64,000 bases of DNA, taken from NCBI RefSeq assembly GCF_004802635.2, contig NZ_CP046052.1, forward strand, positions 2,852,001 to 2,916,000, in the 5' to 3' direction. This stretch comes from Methylocystis heyeri (GTDB lineage Bacteria > Pseudomonadota > Alphaproteobacteria > Rhizobiales > Beijerinckiaceae). The translations under genes were made by a program, and so were the position numbers. The notes below the pieces were generated by a model. It did not search any database, had not been told where the DNA came from, and worked only from the letters and a program-made list of their open reading frames with translations. Positions 7,444 to 16,033 of this stretch are shown piece after piece. Position 1 is the stretch's first letter. Each line of letters opens with the position of its first letter.

Positions 7444-9906
7444 CTACGCCGCTTTTCGGCGTTTTCCCTTTTTGAGCTCCAGCGGCGCGGCGGCCATAAA
7501 GAAATCCTTCCAGGGATCAAGGTTGAGCGAGGAAAGCCGGGTGGGCGCATTGTCGACGGTGAAATAAGCCGGCCCGACGGCGTCGCCGAGTTCGGCCCAG
7601 TCGAGCGGCATCGAGACCGCTGCGCCCGGCCGCGCCCGCGTCGAATAGGCGGCGACCGCGGTGGCGCCGCGCTGGTTGCGCAGATAATCGACGAAGATCC
7701 TGTCCTTGCGCCGCGCCTTGGTTATCGTCGAAACGTAACGCGCAGGGCTGTCGGCCTTCATTGCCTCCGCCAGTCCCTTGGTGAAGGACTTCGCCTCGCT
7801 CCAGCCCACCTTGCGCAGCAGCGGCGAGACGACATGCAGCCCCTTCCCGCCCGAGGTTTTCACAAAGGCGGCCAACCCCGCTTGGGCGAGCCTTTCGCGC
7901 GTTTCCTGCGCAGCCTCTACGATATCCGCCCATCCGACGCCTTCGCCGGGATCGAGGTCGATGGTGATCATATCGGGCCGCTCCCAATCGGCGACGCCAG
8001 CGCCCCAGGCGTGGATTTCGAGCGCCGCTCCCTGCACCAGCCCCATCAATCCGTCGAAATCGTCGATGCTGATGAGCGCGGGCTCCCCCGGCGCTCCCGG
8101 GTCTTTCACCAAAGCCACTTTTGGATTGATTCCCCGCCAGCCGTGCTTTTGAAAAAAGCATTGCCCTTGCGTTCCGTCGGGGCAGCGCAGCAAGGCGAGC
8201 GGGCGGCCGATCACAAAGGGCCGCATATAAAGCCAGACCTCGGCGTAATAATCCGCGAGGCCCTGCTTGGTCACGCCGGATTCCGGCCAGTAGAGCCGAT
8301 CGAGATGGGTCATCTTCACCGCGGATCTTTCTGGTTCGGGCCTATGGGGCTGGTCTGGCGTCTCGAGCACGACCTCCCGGGCCGGTTTGTCTTCGCGCAA
8401 CCCGCAAAAGGAAGCGTGGCGCAGATGGCCGTCATGGGTCCAGCCTCGAAACTCTACCTCAGCGACGAGTTCGGGACGCACGAAGCGTAGGCCCCGCGCT
8501 TCCGCTGCGCCGAGACGCTTGCAGAACGGACTCGACGTCGCCGGCATGGCATTGAGCTTCGCGAAGAGTCGCTCGGCCACGGCGGCAGAGAAGCCGGTTC
8601 CGACGCGCCCCACATGTCTCAGGCCGGCCTTTTCGAACACGCCCAGCGCCAGAGATCCGACCGCATTGCGGGAAGCGGTCGCGGGCGCAAAACCGCCGAT
8701 CACGAATTCCTGCCGCAACAGGCATTTCGCTTTGAGCCAGCTCTTGGCGCGGCCGCTGCGATAGGGCGCGTCCGCGAGCTTCGATATGATTCCTTCGAGA
8801 CCGAGCCGGCAGCAATGGCGCAGGACCAGCGGGCCGTCTTCGTCGAAATGGGCGCTGAAGCCCAGCGCGCCGGCGCCCTCCGGCACGATTTTTCGCAGCA
8901 GCTCCCTGCGATGTTTGAGGGCGCAGGAGCGCAGGTCGAACCCGTCGAGATAGAGAAGATCGAAAGCGTAAAAACGGAAACGATCGCCGCGCCCCTCGCT
9001 GAGATCTGTCTGTAGGGCTGAAAAATCCGACGCGCCGGCGGCGTTCTCCACCACGATCTCGCCGTCGATCAGAGCGGAGCGAAGCTCCAGCGCGCCGAGG
9101 GCGTCGACGATCCTCTTTCCAAATCTCGCGCTCCAATCCAGGCCGCGCCGCGTCAGGAGCCTAACGCGCCCCGCCTCTATCCGCGCCTGAATGCGATAGC
9201 CGTCGAATTTGATCTCGTGAAACCAGCGCCCCCCAGAGGGCGCGGTCTCTGTAAGGGAAGCCAGCATCGGCTCGACAAAAGCCGGCAGGAGCGATTTTTT
9301 GGCGCCCTTGTATTTTGCAGGCTTTGCCGGCTCAACGATGGGCTTGTCGTCGATCTGCGCAATCGGCCGGCCGCTTTTGACCGATTCCGGCCTTTCTTCG
9401 AGTATGTCGGGAGCCGCCCGAGCCTGCGCGAATTCGTCCTCGCCCTTGATGAGCAGCCAGTTCTCGTGCTTGTCCCGGACGTTTTTCCGCATCCTCACCA
9501 GATGCCAGCGGCCCTTGAGCTTTTCCCCGAACAGCTCGAAATCGAGATGGCCTTTTTCATAGCCCTTTCTGGCGTTCCCGATCGGCGACCAGCGGCCCCG
9601 ATCCCAGACGATGACCTTGCCGGCGCCATATTCCCCCTTTGGAATCACGCCCTCGAAATCGCCATATTCCAGCGGATGATCTTCAACATGAACGGCGAGC
9701 CGCTTTTCGCCCGGCGCAAGGCTCGGCCCCCTCGTCACCGCCCAGCTCTTGAGGGCGCCGTCCATCTCGAGCCGCAAATCGTAATGCAGCCTTCTCGCGG
9801 CATGCTTTTGAACGACGAAGCGGCTTCCCTCGGAGGGCGCAACCGCGCCATAGGGCTCCGGCGTCCCCGAAAAATCCCGCTTCTCGCGATAGGCCTGCAG
9901 CGCCAT
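7444..9906 (-). CDS. ligD: Multifunctional ATP-dependent DNA ligase LigD
   Basis: An 820-residue three-domain LigD. Order: 3'-phosphoesterase domain (about 1-165, with RLHYDLRLEMDG), ATP-dependent ligase domain (about 205-510, with the nucleotidyl-lysine in KFDGYR at about 229 and DGEIVV), and primase/polymerase domain (about 530-815, with DLDPGEG and KTSGGKGLHVVSP). It processes, fills and seals broken ends held by Ku. All three active-site motifs look intact. It follows the second ku by 3 bases and is likely cotranscribed with it. It ends facing the first ku gene with a gap of 71 bases. Confidence 0.95.
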   Translation of the reverse strand: MALQAYREKRDFSGTPEPYGAVAPSEGSRFVVQKHAARRLHYDLRLEMDGALKSWAVTRGPSLAPGEKRLAVHVEDHPLEYGDFEGVIPKGEYGAGKVIVWDRGRWSPIGNARKGYEKGHLDFELFGEKLKGRWHLVRMRKNVRDKHENWLLIKGEDEFAQARAAPDILEERPESVKSGRPIAQIDDKPIVEPAKPAKYKGAKKSLLPAFVEPMLASLTETAPSGGRWFHEIKFDGYRIQARIEAGRVRLLTRRGLDWSARFGKRIVDALGALELRSALIDGEIVVENAAGASDFSALQTDLSEGRGDRFRFYAFDLLYLDGFDLRSCALKHRRELLRKIVPEGAGALGFSAHFDEDGPLVLRHCCRLGLEGIISKLADAPYRSGRAKSWLKAKCLLRQEFVIGGFAPATASRNAVGSLALGVFEKAGLRHVGRVGTGFSAAVAERLFAKLNAMPATSSPFCKRLGAAEARGLRFVRPELVAEVEFRGWTHDGHLRHASFCGLREDKPAREVVLETPDQPHRPEPERSAVKMTHLDRLYWPESGVTKQGLADYYAEVWLYMRPFVIGRPLALLRCPDGTQGQCFFQKHGWRGINPKVALVKDPGAPGEPALISIDDFDGLMGLVQGAALEIHAWGAGVADWERPDMITIDLDPGEGVGWADIVEAAQETRERLAQAGLAAFVKTSGGKGLHVVSPLLRKVGWSEAKSFTKGLAEAMKADSPARYVSTITKARRKDRIFVDYLRNQRGATAVAAYSTRARPGAAVSMPLDWAELGDAVGPAYFTVDNAPTRLSSLNLDPWKDFFMAAAPLELKKGKRRKAA

Positions 9907-9909
9907 GGC

Positions 9910-10758
9910 TCAGCCGGCCTTCGGACGGCGCGACGCCGCCGGCGCCTTCGTAGCGCGGGTGGCGGCGGGTTTGTCTGCCTTTTTCAGCGCAGCGGCGCTC
10001 TCCCTGAGCGCCGCCATCAGATCCACCACCTTCTCCCGCTCCGGCTTCCTGGCGGAAACGATCTTTCTTCCTTCAATTTTGGCCTTGATGAGATCGGCCA
10101 GGGCCTTTTCGTAGCGGTTCTCGAAGGTCGACGGATCGAAGACGCCCATCTTGCCGCGAATGATATGTTGTGCGAGCTCGATCGCCTCGGCCGGAATTTC
10201 TATCGCCGGCACATCCGCGAAAGCCTCTTTGGCCGACCTCGCCTCATAGTCGTAGTGGAGCGCCATCGCCAGCATGCCCGCGCCGTGCGGGCGAACGACC
10301 AGCGTGCGGATGCGGCGGAAGAGAAGCGCCGACGCGACAGCGGCCCTGTTCTCCTTTTTGAGCCCCTCACGCAACAGCCGAAAACTTTCCTCGGCCGTTT
10401 TGTCCGAAGGGGCGAGATAATATGGCTTGTCGAAGAAAACGTCGTCGACGTCCTCGCAGGCGATAAAGGACGAGATGTCTATCGTCTTGGAGTTGTGCGG
10501 CTGAGCCGGGGCCAGCTCCTCCGGCTCCAGGGCGACATAATCGCCCTCGCCGATCTCGTAGCCCTTGACCTGTTTTTCCTTTTCGACCGGTTTCTGCGTC
10601 TCGGAATCGATGAACTGCCTGTGGAGCCGGCGGCCGGTCTCGCGGTTGATCGAGTGAAGCGAGATCCGCTCCGAAGTCGAAGCCGCGGAGTACAAGCCGA
10701 CGGCGCAGGTCAGCTCGGCGACCTTCAGGAAGCCTCTCCAGACGGCCCTCGGCGCCAA
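9910..10758 (-). CDS. ku: Non-homologous end joining protein Ku (second copy)
   Basis: A 282-residue Ku homologue (MAPRAVWRGFLKVAELTCAV) clearly diverged from the copy at 6563. It keeps the Ku core, including GYEIGEGDYVALEPEEL, KPYYLAP and RGKMGVFDPSTFENRYEKAL, and has a long Lys/Ala-rich C-terminal tail from about residue 245. It lies directly upstream of ligD with a 3-base gap, so the two form an operon. Two Ku paralogues at one ligD locus suggest heterodimers or condition-specific complexes, as described for some rhizobia; which applies here cannot be judged. Confidence 0.93.
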   Translation of the reverse strand: MAPRAVWRGFLKVAELTCAVGLYSAASTSERISLHSINRETGRRLHRQFIDSETQKPVEKEKQVKGYEIGEGDYVALEPEELAPAQPHNSKTIDISSFIACEDVDDVFFDKPYYLAPSDKTAEESFRLLREGLKKENRAAVASALLFRRIRTLVVRPHGAGMLAMALHYDYEARSAKEAFADVPAIEIPAEAIELAQHIIRGKMGVFDPSTFENRYEKALADLIKAKIEGRKIVSARKPEREKVVDLMAALRESAAALKKADKPAATRATKAPAASRRPKAG

Positions 10759-11054
10759 TTGCGCCCCTCCTTCGCGATATCCCGAGAGGCCCGGCGGTTC
10801 GCGCGCGGGCCCCCGCGTAAACCTAGAGCGCCTTGCGCAAAAGTTGACGGGGCTTCGAGATCGAATCGGGCGGGAGCGCCGCCGAGGTCGCTACGCCTCG
10901 ATCGGAAAAAGCGCCCGGCAGCGGGATTTCGAGCAGCGGAAAAGCTGTTAATTCACAGGAAAACATCGCAAATTCCGGCTTATCGCGGCCGAAGGCTTGG
11001 GGTAAAAGAATCATTAATTGCCTGATTTTCCGAAACTGCGGCCCGGGATCGCGA

Positions 11055-12047
11055 ATGTCCAAGAAAACCCTGACCTGGATTGTTGCTGCCGCCCTCGTAG
11101 CCGCAGGCTACTTCGGCTACCAATATTGGCTGCAAATGAAGTCGGCGCTGCCCAAGAACATTGCTTCGGGAAACGGCCGGGTGGAAGCCAAGCTCGTCGA
11201 CATCGCCGCCAAAGAGGCGCTGCGGGTGAAGGAAATCCGGGCCGCGGAGGGAGACCTCGTGAAGCCCGGCGAAGTGCTCGTCGTGATGGACACGGCGACG
11301 CTTCAGTCGGAGCTCGAAGAAGCGAAACTGGTGGTCGCGACCACGCTGCAAAAGGCGGCGGTCAGCAAAGCTTCCATCATCAGGAAAAAGAGCGAGATCG
11401 AGCTCGCCAAGATCGAGGTCAAACGCAGCACGGCGCTGGTCGCGCAGCGCGCCGGATCGCAGCGCGAGCTCGATTTTCGCAAGATGACGCTGGAGACCAC
11501 GACCGCCGGCCTGCAGGAAGAGGAAGCCAAGCTCCACACCACCGAGCAGGAGGTTAAAACCGCCGAGGCCAAGGTCGCGACCGTCCAGACCCGCATCGAC
11601 GACGCCATCCTCAAGTCTCCGGTGACCGGAAGGGTGCTTTATCGGCTTGCGGAAGTCGGCGAAGTCCTGGGCGCGGGCGGCAAGGCCCTGACGCTGGTCA
11701 ACCTCGACGACGTCTATATGGAAATATTCCTCCCTTCGGCGCAGGCGGCGAGTTTGAAAATAGGCGGCGACGCCCGCCTCACCGTCGACGCCCTGCCGGG
11801 AATAGCGATACCCGGTTATGTGAGTTTCGTGTCGCCCGAGGCGCAGTTCACGCCCAAGCAGGTCGAAACCAGGAGCGAGCGTGACAAGCTCATGTTCCGG
11901 GTGAAGCTCCGGGTCCCGGAAAAAATCGTCGAGGAACACATCGATGCGGTCAAGACGGGCGTGCGCGGCGTCGGCTACGTCAAGCTGGACGATTCCGCCG
12001 AATGGCCGGCCTTTCTGCAGAACGTCGTTGCGCCCAAGAAGAACTGA
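11055..12047 (+). CDS. HlyD/EmrA-type membrane fusion protein
   Basis: A 330-residue periplasmic adaptor with one N-terminal membrane anchor (about 5-25, WIVAAALVAAGYFGYQY). It has a biotinyl-lipoyl-like half (GNGRVEAKLVDIAAKEALRV), a long coiled coil at about 90-185, the second lipoyl half (SPVTGRVLYRLAEVGEVL) and a beta-barrel domain. It should bridge the inner-membrane ABC parts to the outer-membrane NodT-like protein encoded downstream. It is the first gene of a four-gene same-strand cluster with short gaps, matching the yhiI-rbbA-yhhJ arrangement plus an outer-membrane factor. Confidence 0.9.
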   Translation: MSKKTLTWIVAAALVAAGYFGYQYWLQMKSALPKNIASGNGRVEAKLVDIAAKEALRVKEIRAAEGDLVKPGEVLVVMDTATLQSELEEAKLVVATTLQKAAVSKASIIRKKSEIELAKIEVKRSTALVAQRAGSQRELDFRKMTLETTTAGLQEEEAKLHTTEQEVKTAEAKVATVQTRIDDAILKSPVTGRVLYRLAEVGEVLGAGGKALTLVNLDDVYMEIFLPSAQAASLKIGGDARLTVDALPGIAIPGYVSFVSPEAQFTPKQVETRSERDKLMFRVKLRVPEKIVEEHIDAVKTGVRGVGYVKLDDSAEWPAFLQNVVAPKKN

Positions 12048-12091
12048 CGCGCGCACGCCCTTTTCAGCGCAACGATTCAAGAAGACCGACC

Positions 12092-14875
12092 ATGCCTGAA
12101 CCCATGACGAAGGCGCAAGCGGGAAACTCCGATGGCGCGCCGGTAGTATCGGTCGAGAATGTCACGCATCGCTACGGCGTAACCCTCGCGCTCGACGGAT
12201 TCTCGCTCGATGTTCCGAGCGGGAAGATGGTCGGCGTCATCGGCCCCGACGGCGTCGGCAAATCGACTCTGCTCGCCCTGATCGCAGGCTCCAAGAAGAT
12301 CCAGCGGGGCAAGGTGAGCGTGTTGGGCGGCGATATGGCCGAAGGGGCTCACCGCAGCGACGTCTGCCCGCGCATCGCCTATATGCCGCAAGGCCTCGGC
12401 AAGAACCTCTATTTGGAGCTCAGCGTCCAGGAAAACACCGATTTCATGGCCCGGCTGTTCGGGCTTTCGGAAAAGGAACGGCCGGCGCGCATCAAGGAAT
12501 TGCTCGACGCTACCGGGCTCGGCCCTTTCCCGGATCGTCCCGCGGGCAAGCTCTCGGGCGGCATGAAGCAGAAAGTCGGGCTTTGCGGCGCGCTGGTTCA
12601 CGAGCCCGATCTTCTCATCCTCGACGAACCCACGACCGGCGTGGACCCGCTTTCGAGGCGCCAGTTCTGGACGCTCATCGACGACATTCGCGCCGAGCGT
12701 CCGAGCATGAGCGTGATGATCTCGACCGCCTATATGGACGAGGCGCAGCAATGGGACTGGATCGTCGCTATCGACGCCGGCCGCGTGCTCGCGACCGGGA
12801 CCCCGGCGGAGCTGATGCAGCGCACGGGAACGACGGATCTCGAAAAATGCTTCGTCGCGCTCCTGCCTGAAGAAAAACGCACCGGCCATGTTGAGCTCGC
12901 CATTCCGCCGCGACCGGAGGGAAAAACCGAAATCGCCATCGACGCCAAAGGATTGACGCGCCGCTTCGGCGATTTTGTCGCCGTGGATCACGTCACTTTG
13001 ACGATCGAGCGCGGCGAGATATTCGGCTTCCTCGGCTCCAACGGCTGCGGCAAGTCGACGACGATGAAAATGCTCACCGGCCTGCTGCCGCCGACCGAGG
13101 GCAGCGCGACGCTGTTTGGGCAGTCCGTCGACGCCGGCAGCATGGAGGTGCGCAGGGCCATCGGCTACATGACCCAGGCCTTCTCGCTCTATGGCGAGCT
13201 CACGGTCCGGGAAAACCTGATCCTCGACGCGCGCCTCTATCACATTGCGCCGGAAAAGGCCGAGGCGCGCATCGTCGAACTGGTCGAGAAGTTCGGACTC
13301 GGGCCCCATCTCGATGCGCTCGCCGGCGATCTGCCCATGGGACTGCGCCAGCGTCTCTCGCTGGCGGTGGCGGTCCTGCATGAACCGCAGATGTTGATTC
13401 TGGACGAGCCCACATCGGGCGTCGATCCGGTCGCGCGCGACAGTTTCTGGGAGTTGCTGATCGATCTCTCGCGCAATCAGGGCGTGACCATTTTCGTCAC
13501 CACCCATTTCATGAACGAGGCGATGCGCTGCGACCGCATCTCCCTGATGCACGCCGGCAGGGTTCTCGCCGCCGATGCGCCGCAGAAGCTGATCGAGGCG
13601 CGCGGCGCAGCCTCGCTGGAAGAAGCCTTCATCGGCTATATGGAAGATGCGATCGGCGAAAACGCGTCCAAGGGCGCGGAAACGCAAAAGTCCCAGGCGG
13701 AGGAACATCCGAAAGAAACCGCGGTCCATCCCGCCCGTTCGGATATTTCTCTGCGCATGGCCCGCCTGATGGCCTACAGCGTCAACGAGACGATGCAGAT
13801 CCTGCGCGATCCCGTGCGCCTCGCCTTCGCTTTCGTGGGCTCCGCACTTCTGATGTTCATCTTCGGCTTCGGCATCACGACCGATGTCGAGCATATCCGT
13901 TACGCGACCTTCGATCACGATCGCAGCCCCGAGAGCCGCGCCTATCTGGAGCAGTTCGCCGCCTCGCCGCGCTATTTCCGGCAAATGCCGCCGGTGACGT
14001 CGGCCGAAGAAGCGCTGGCGCGCATGCAGGCCGATGAAATTTCGCTGGTGATCGAAACCCCGCCCAATTTCGGGCGCAACCTCGAAAAGAACATCACCCC
14101 TGAGGCGCTGGCGGAAATCGACGGCGCCGACGTGTTTCGCGGCGAAACCATCTCGCAATATGTGCGGAACGTGCAGGACACTATGCTGCGCGATCCGGGC
14201 AATGCGCTGCATCTGCGTCCCGAAAAATTCACCGCGAATTTTCAGGACCGCTACATGTATAATCCCACCTTCGAGAGCGTCTATGCGATGGTCCCGAGCA
14301 TACCTCCCATCCTGCTGATTCTGATTCCGTCGATTTTGATGGCGATCAGCATCGTGCGCGAGAAGGAGCTCGGCTCGATCATCAACTTCTACGTTACGCC
14401 GACGGGGCGGCTCGAATATCTCTTGGGCAAGCAGCTCCCCTATATCGCCATCGGCATGCTGAATTACTTCATTCTGACGGCGATGGCCGTCACCGTCTTC
14501 GGCGTTCCGATGAAGGGAAGCTTCCTGATCCTCACTTTGTGCACCGTGCTTTATGTCACGGCGACGACCGGCGTCGGCATGGTGATCTCGACTTTCACCA
14601 GCAGCCAGGTCGCCGCGGTCTTCATCACCACGGTGCTGACGCTGCTGCCGACAATCCAGTTCTCGGGCTTCCTCCAGCCAGTCTCGACCCTGTTGGGCAA
14701 CGCCAAATTGATCGGCTCGATCTGGCCGACGACCTATTACATGCACGCCAGCACGGGAGTCTTCTCCAAAGGGCTCCAGTTCGACCTTCTGGCGAAGGAT
14801 TTCCTCGTCCTCGCCTGCATGATCCCTGTGCTCTGGGTTGTGAGCATGCTCGGATTGGCCAAACAGGAAAAGTAG
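12092..14875 (+). CDS. ABC exporter with two ATPase domains fused to an ABC-2 permease (RbbA-like)
   Basis: A 927-residue fusion. First nucleotide-binding domain: Walker A GPDGVGKST, signature LSGGMKQK, Walker B LLILDEPTTG. Second domain: Walker A GSNGCGKST, Walker B MLILDEPTSG, but the signature reads LPMGLRQR instead of LSGGQ. The permease half starts near residue 560, with one membrane segment near 595, a periplasmic loop, then five segments at the C terminus. This is the RbbA/YhhJ-type drug or metabolite exporter architecture. Start ATG 12092 follows a weak AAGA site; a second ATG lies at 12104. The next permease begins 2 bases after its stop. Confidence 0.9.
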   Translation: MPEPMTKAQAGNSDGAPVVSVENVTHRYGVTLALDGFSLDVPSGKMVGVIGPDGVGKSTLLALIAGSKKIQRGKVSVLGGDMAEGAHRSDVCPRIAYMPQGLGKNLYLELSVQENTDFMARLFGLSEKERPARIKELLDATGLGPFPDRPAGKLSGGMKQKVGLCGALVHEPDLLILDEPTTGVDPLSRRQFWTLIDDIRAERPSMSVMISTAYMDEAQQWDWIVAIDAGRVLATGTPAELMQRTGTTDLEKCFVALLPEEKRTGHVELAIPPRPEGKTEIAIDAKGLTRRFGDFVAVDHVTLTIERGEIFGFLGSNGCGKSTTMKMLTGLLPPTEGSATLFGQSVDAGSMEVRRAIGYMTQAFSLYGELTVRENLILDARLYHIAPEKAEARIVELVEKFGLGPHLDALAGDLPMGLRQRLSLAVAVLHEPQMLILDEPTSGVDPVARDSFWELLIDLSRNQGVTIFVTTHFMNEAMRCDRISLMHAGRVLAADAPQKLIEARGAASLEEAFIGYMEDAIGENASKGAETQKSQAEEHPKETAVHPARSDISLRMARLMAYSVNETMQILRDPVRLAFAFVGSALLMFIFGFGITTDVEHIRYATFDHDRSPESRAYLEQFAASPRYFRQMPPVTSAEEALARMQADEISLVIETPPNFGRNLEKNITPEALAEIDGADVFRGETISQYVRNVQDTMLRDPGNALHLRPEKFTANFQDRYMYNPTFESVYAMVPSIPPILLILIPSILMAISIVREKELGSIINFYVTPTGRLEYLLGKQLPYIAIGMLNYFILTAMAVTVFGVPMKGSFLILTLCTVLYVTATTGVGMVISTFTSSQVAAVFITTVLTLLPTIQFSGFLQPVSTLLGNAKLIGSIWPTTYYMHASTGVFSKGLQFDLLAKDFLVLACMIPVLWVVSMLGLAKQEK

Positions 14876-14877
14876 CC

Positions 14878-16005
14878 ATGGCGACGATGCTGCTCAATAT
14901 TCTCTGGTTGGGCCTCAAGGAGCTGCGCAGCTTCGGCAGCGATGTCGTCATGCTGCTCTTCGTCGTCTATTCCTTCACCGGCGCGATTTACTCCCAGGCG
15001 ACCGGAACCTCCAGCGAAGTCAACAACGCCTCCATCGCTTTTGTGGACGAAGACGGCTCGGCCCTGGCGAAGGAACTGGTCAACGCCTTCTATCCTCCCC
15101 GCTTCCAATATCCCGAGCTCATCGACGCTTCCGAGGTCGAGAATGCGATGGACCAGGGCCATTTCATGTTCGTGGTGGTGATTCCCCCGCGTTTCGAAAT
15201 GGATCTGCGCGCCGGCCGGCATCCCGACATACAGCTCAATATCGACGCGACCGCGATGACCCAGGCGTCGATCGGCAGCGGCTATATCAAAAACATCGTA
15301 AACGACCGCATTTCGAGTTTCTTCCGGCGCACCGACCAAAATTCCCAGCCGCCGATCAATCTCGTCATCCGCCGCCTCTTCAACCCCAATGGCGTGAGCG
15401 CCTGGTTTGCGAGCGTCGTCGCCATCATCAATCAGATCACTCTGCTTACGGTGGTTCTGACCGGCGCTGCGGTGATCCGCGAACGCGAGCACGGCACGCT
15501 GGAGCATCTGCTCGTCATGCCTCTGAACGCTTTTGAAATCGCCATGGCGAAAGTCTGGTCCAACAGCCTCGTCATTCTCGTCGCGACGGCCGCGTCTCTC
15601 TATCTGATCGTGACCAAAGCGCTCGAGGTTCCTTTCGCCGGTTCCGTGACGCTGTGGTTCGCCGGGGTCATTCTCTATCTGTTCTTCGCGACGGCGCTCG
15701 GTCTCTATCTCGGGACGATCTCGCGCACCATGGCGCAATTCGCGCTTCTGATCATATTCGTGAACCTGGTGTTGCAGCTTCTGTCGGGTGGTTCGACCCC
15801 GGTCGAAAGTCAGCCCGCCTGGCTGCAATATGTGACCTTCCTGCTGCCTTCCCGGCACTTCGTGAACTTCTCGCAGAAAATCATCTATCGCGGCGGCGGC
15901 ATCGAAGCGGTGTGGCCGCAATTCGCCATGGTGGCGGGCATCGGCTTCGGCTTCTTCGTCTACAGCCTCTCGCTGTTCAGGAAATCCATCGCGGTGACGA
16001 AATGA
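14878..16005 (+). CDS. ABC-2 type permease (YhhJ-like)
   Basis: A 375-residue inner-membrane permease with one N-terminal segment (about 20-40), a periplasmic domain of about 130 residues and five C-terminal membrane segments. It contains REREHGTLEHLLVMP, the conserved cytoplasmic helix of ABC-2 permeases. It pairs with the permease half of the RbbA-like protein, with which it is translationally linked (2-base gap). The ATG at 14878 is chosen because it restores the family N terminus; the frame is open further upstream but overlaps the preceding gene. Confidence 0.9.
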   Translation: MATMLLNILWLGLKELRSFGSDVVMLLFVVYSFTGAIYSQATGTSSEVNNASIAFVDEDGSALAKELVNAFYPPRFQYPELIDASEVENAMDQGHFMFVVVIPPRFEMDLRAGRHPDIQLNIDATAMTQASIGSGYIKNIVNDRISSFFRRTDQNSQPPINLVIRRLFNPNGVSAWFASVVAIINQITLLTVVLTGAAVIREREHGTLEHLLVMPLNAFEIAMAKVWSNSLVILVATAASLYLIVTKALEVPFAGSVTLWFAGVILYLFFATALGLYLGTISRTMAQFALLIIFVNLVLQLLSGGSTPVESQPAWLQYVTFLLPSRHFVNFSQKIIYRGGGIEAVWPQFAMVAGIGFGFFVYSLSLFRKSIAVTK

Positions 16006-16033
16006 TCGGGCGGCCGGCAACCGGGGATATGTT

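Noticed and set aside
12077-14746. An 889-codon frame antisense to the ABC exporter gene
   Set aside because: It is a GC-driven mirror frame with no domain motifs, and the plus strand encodes a clear RbbA-like protein.
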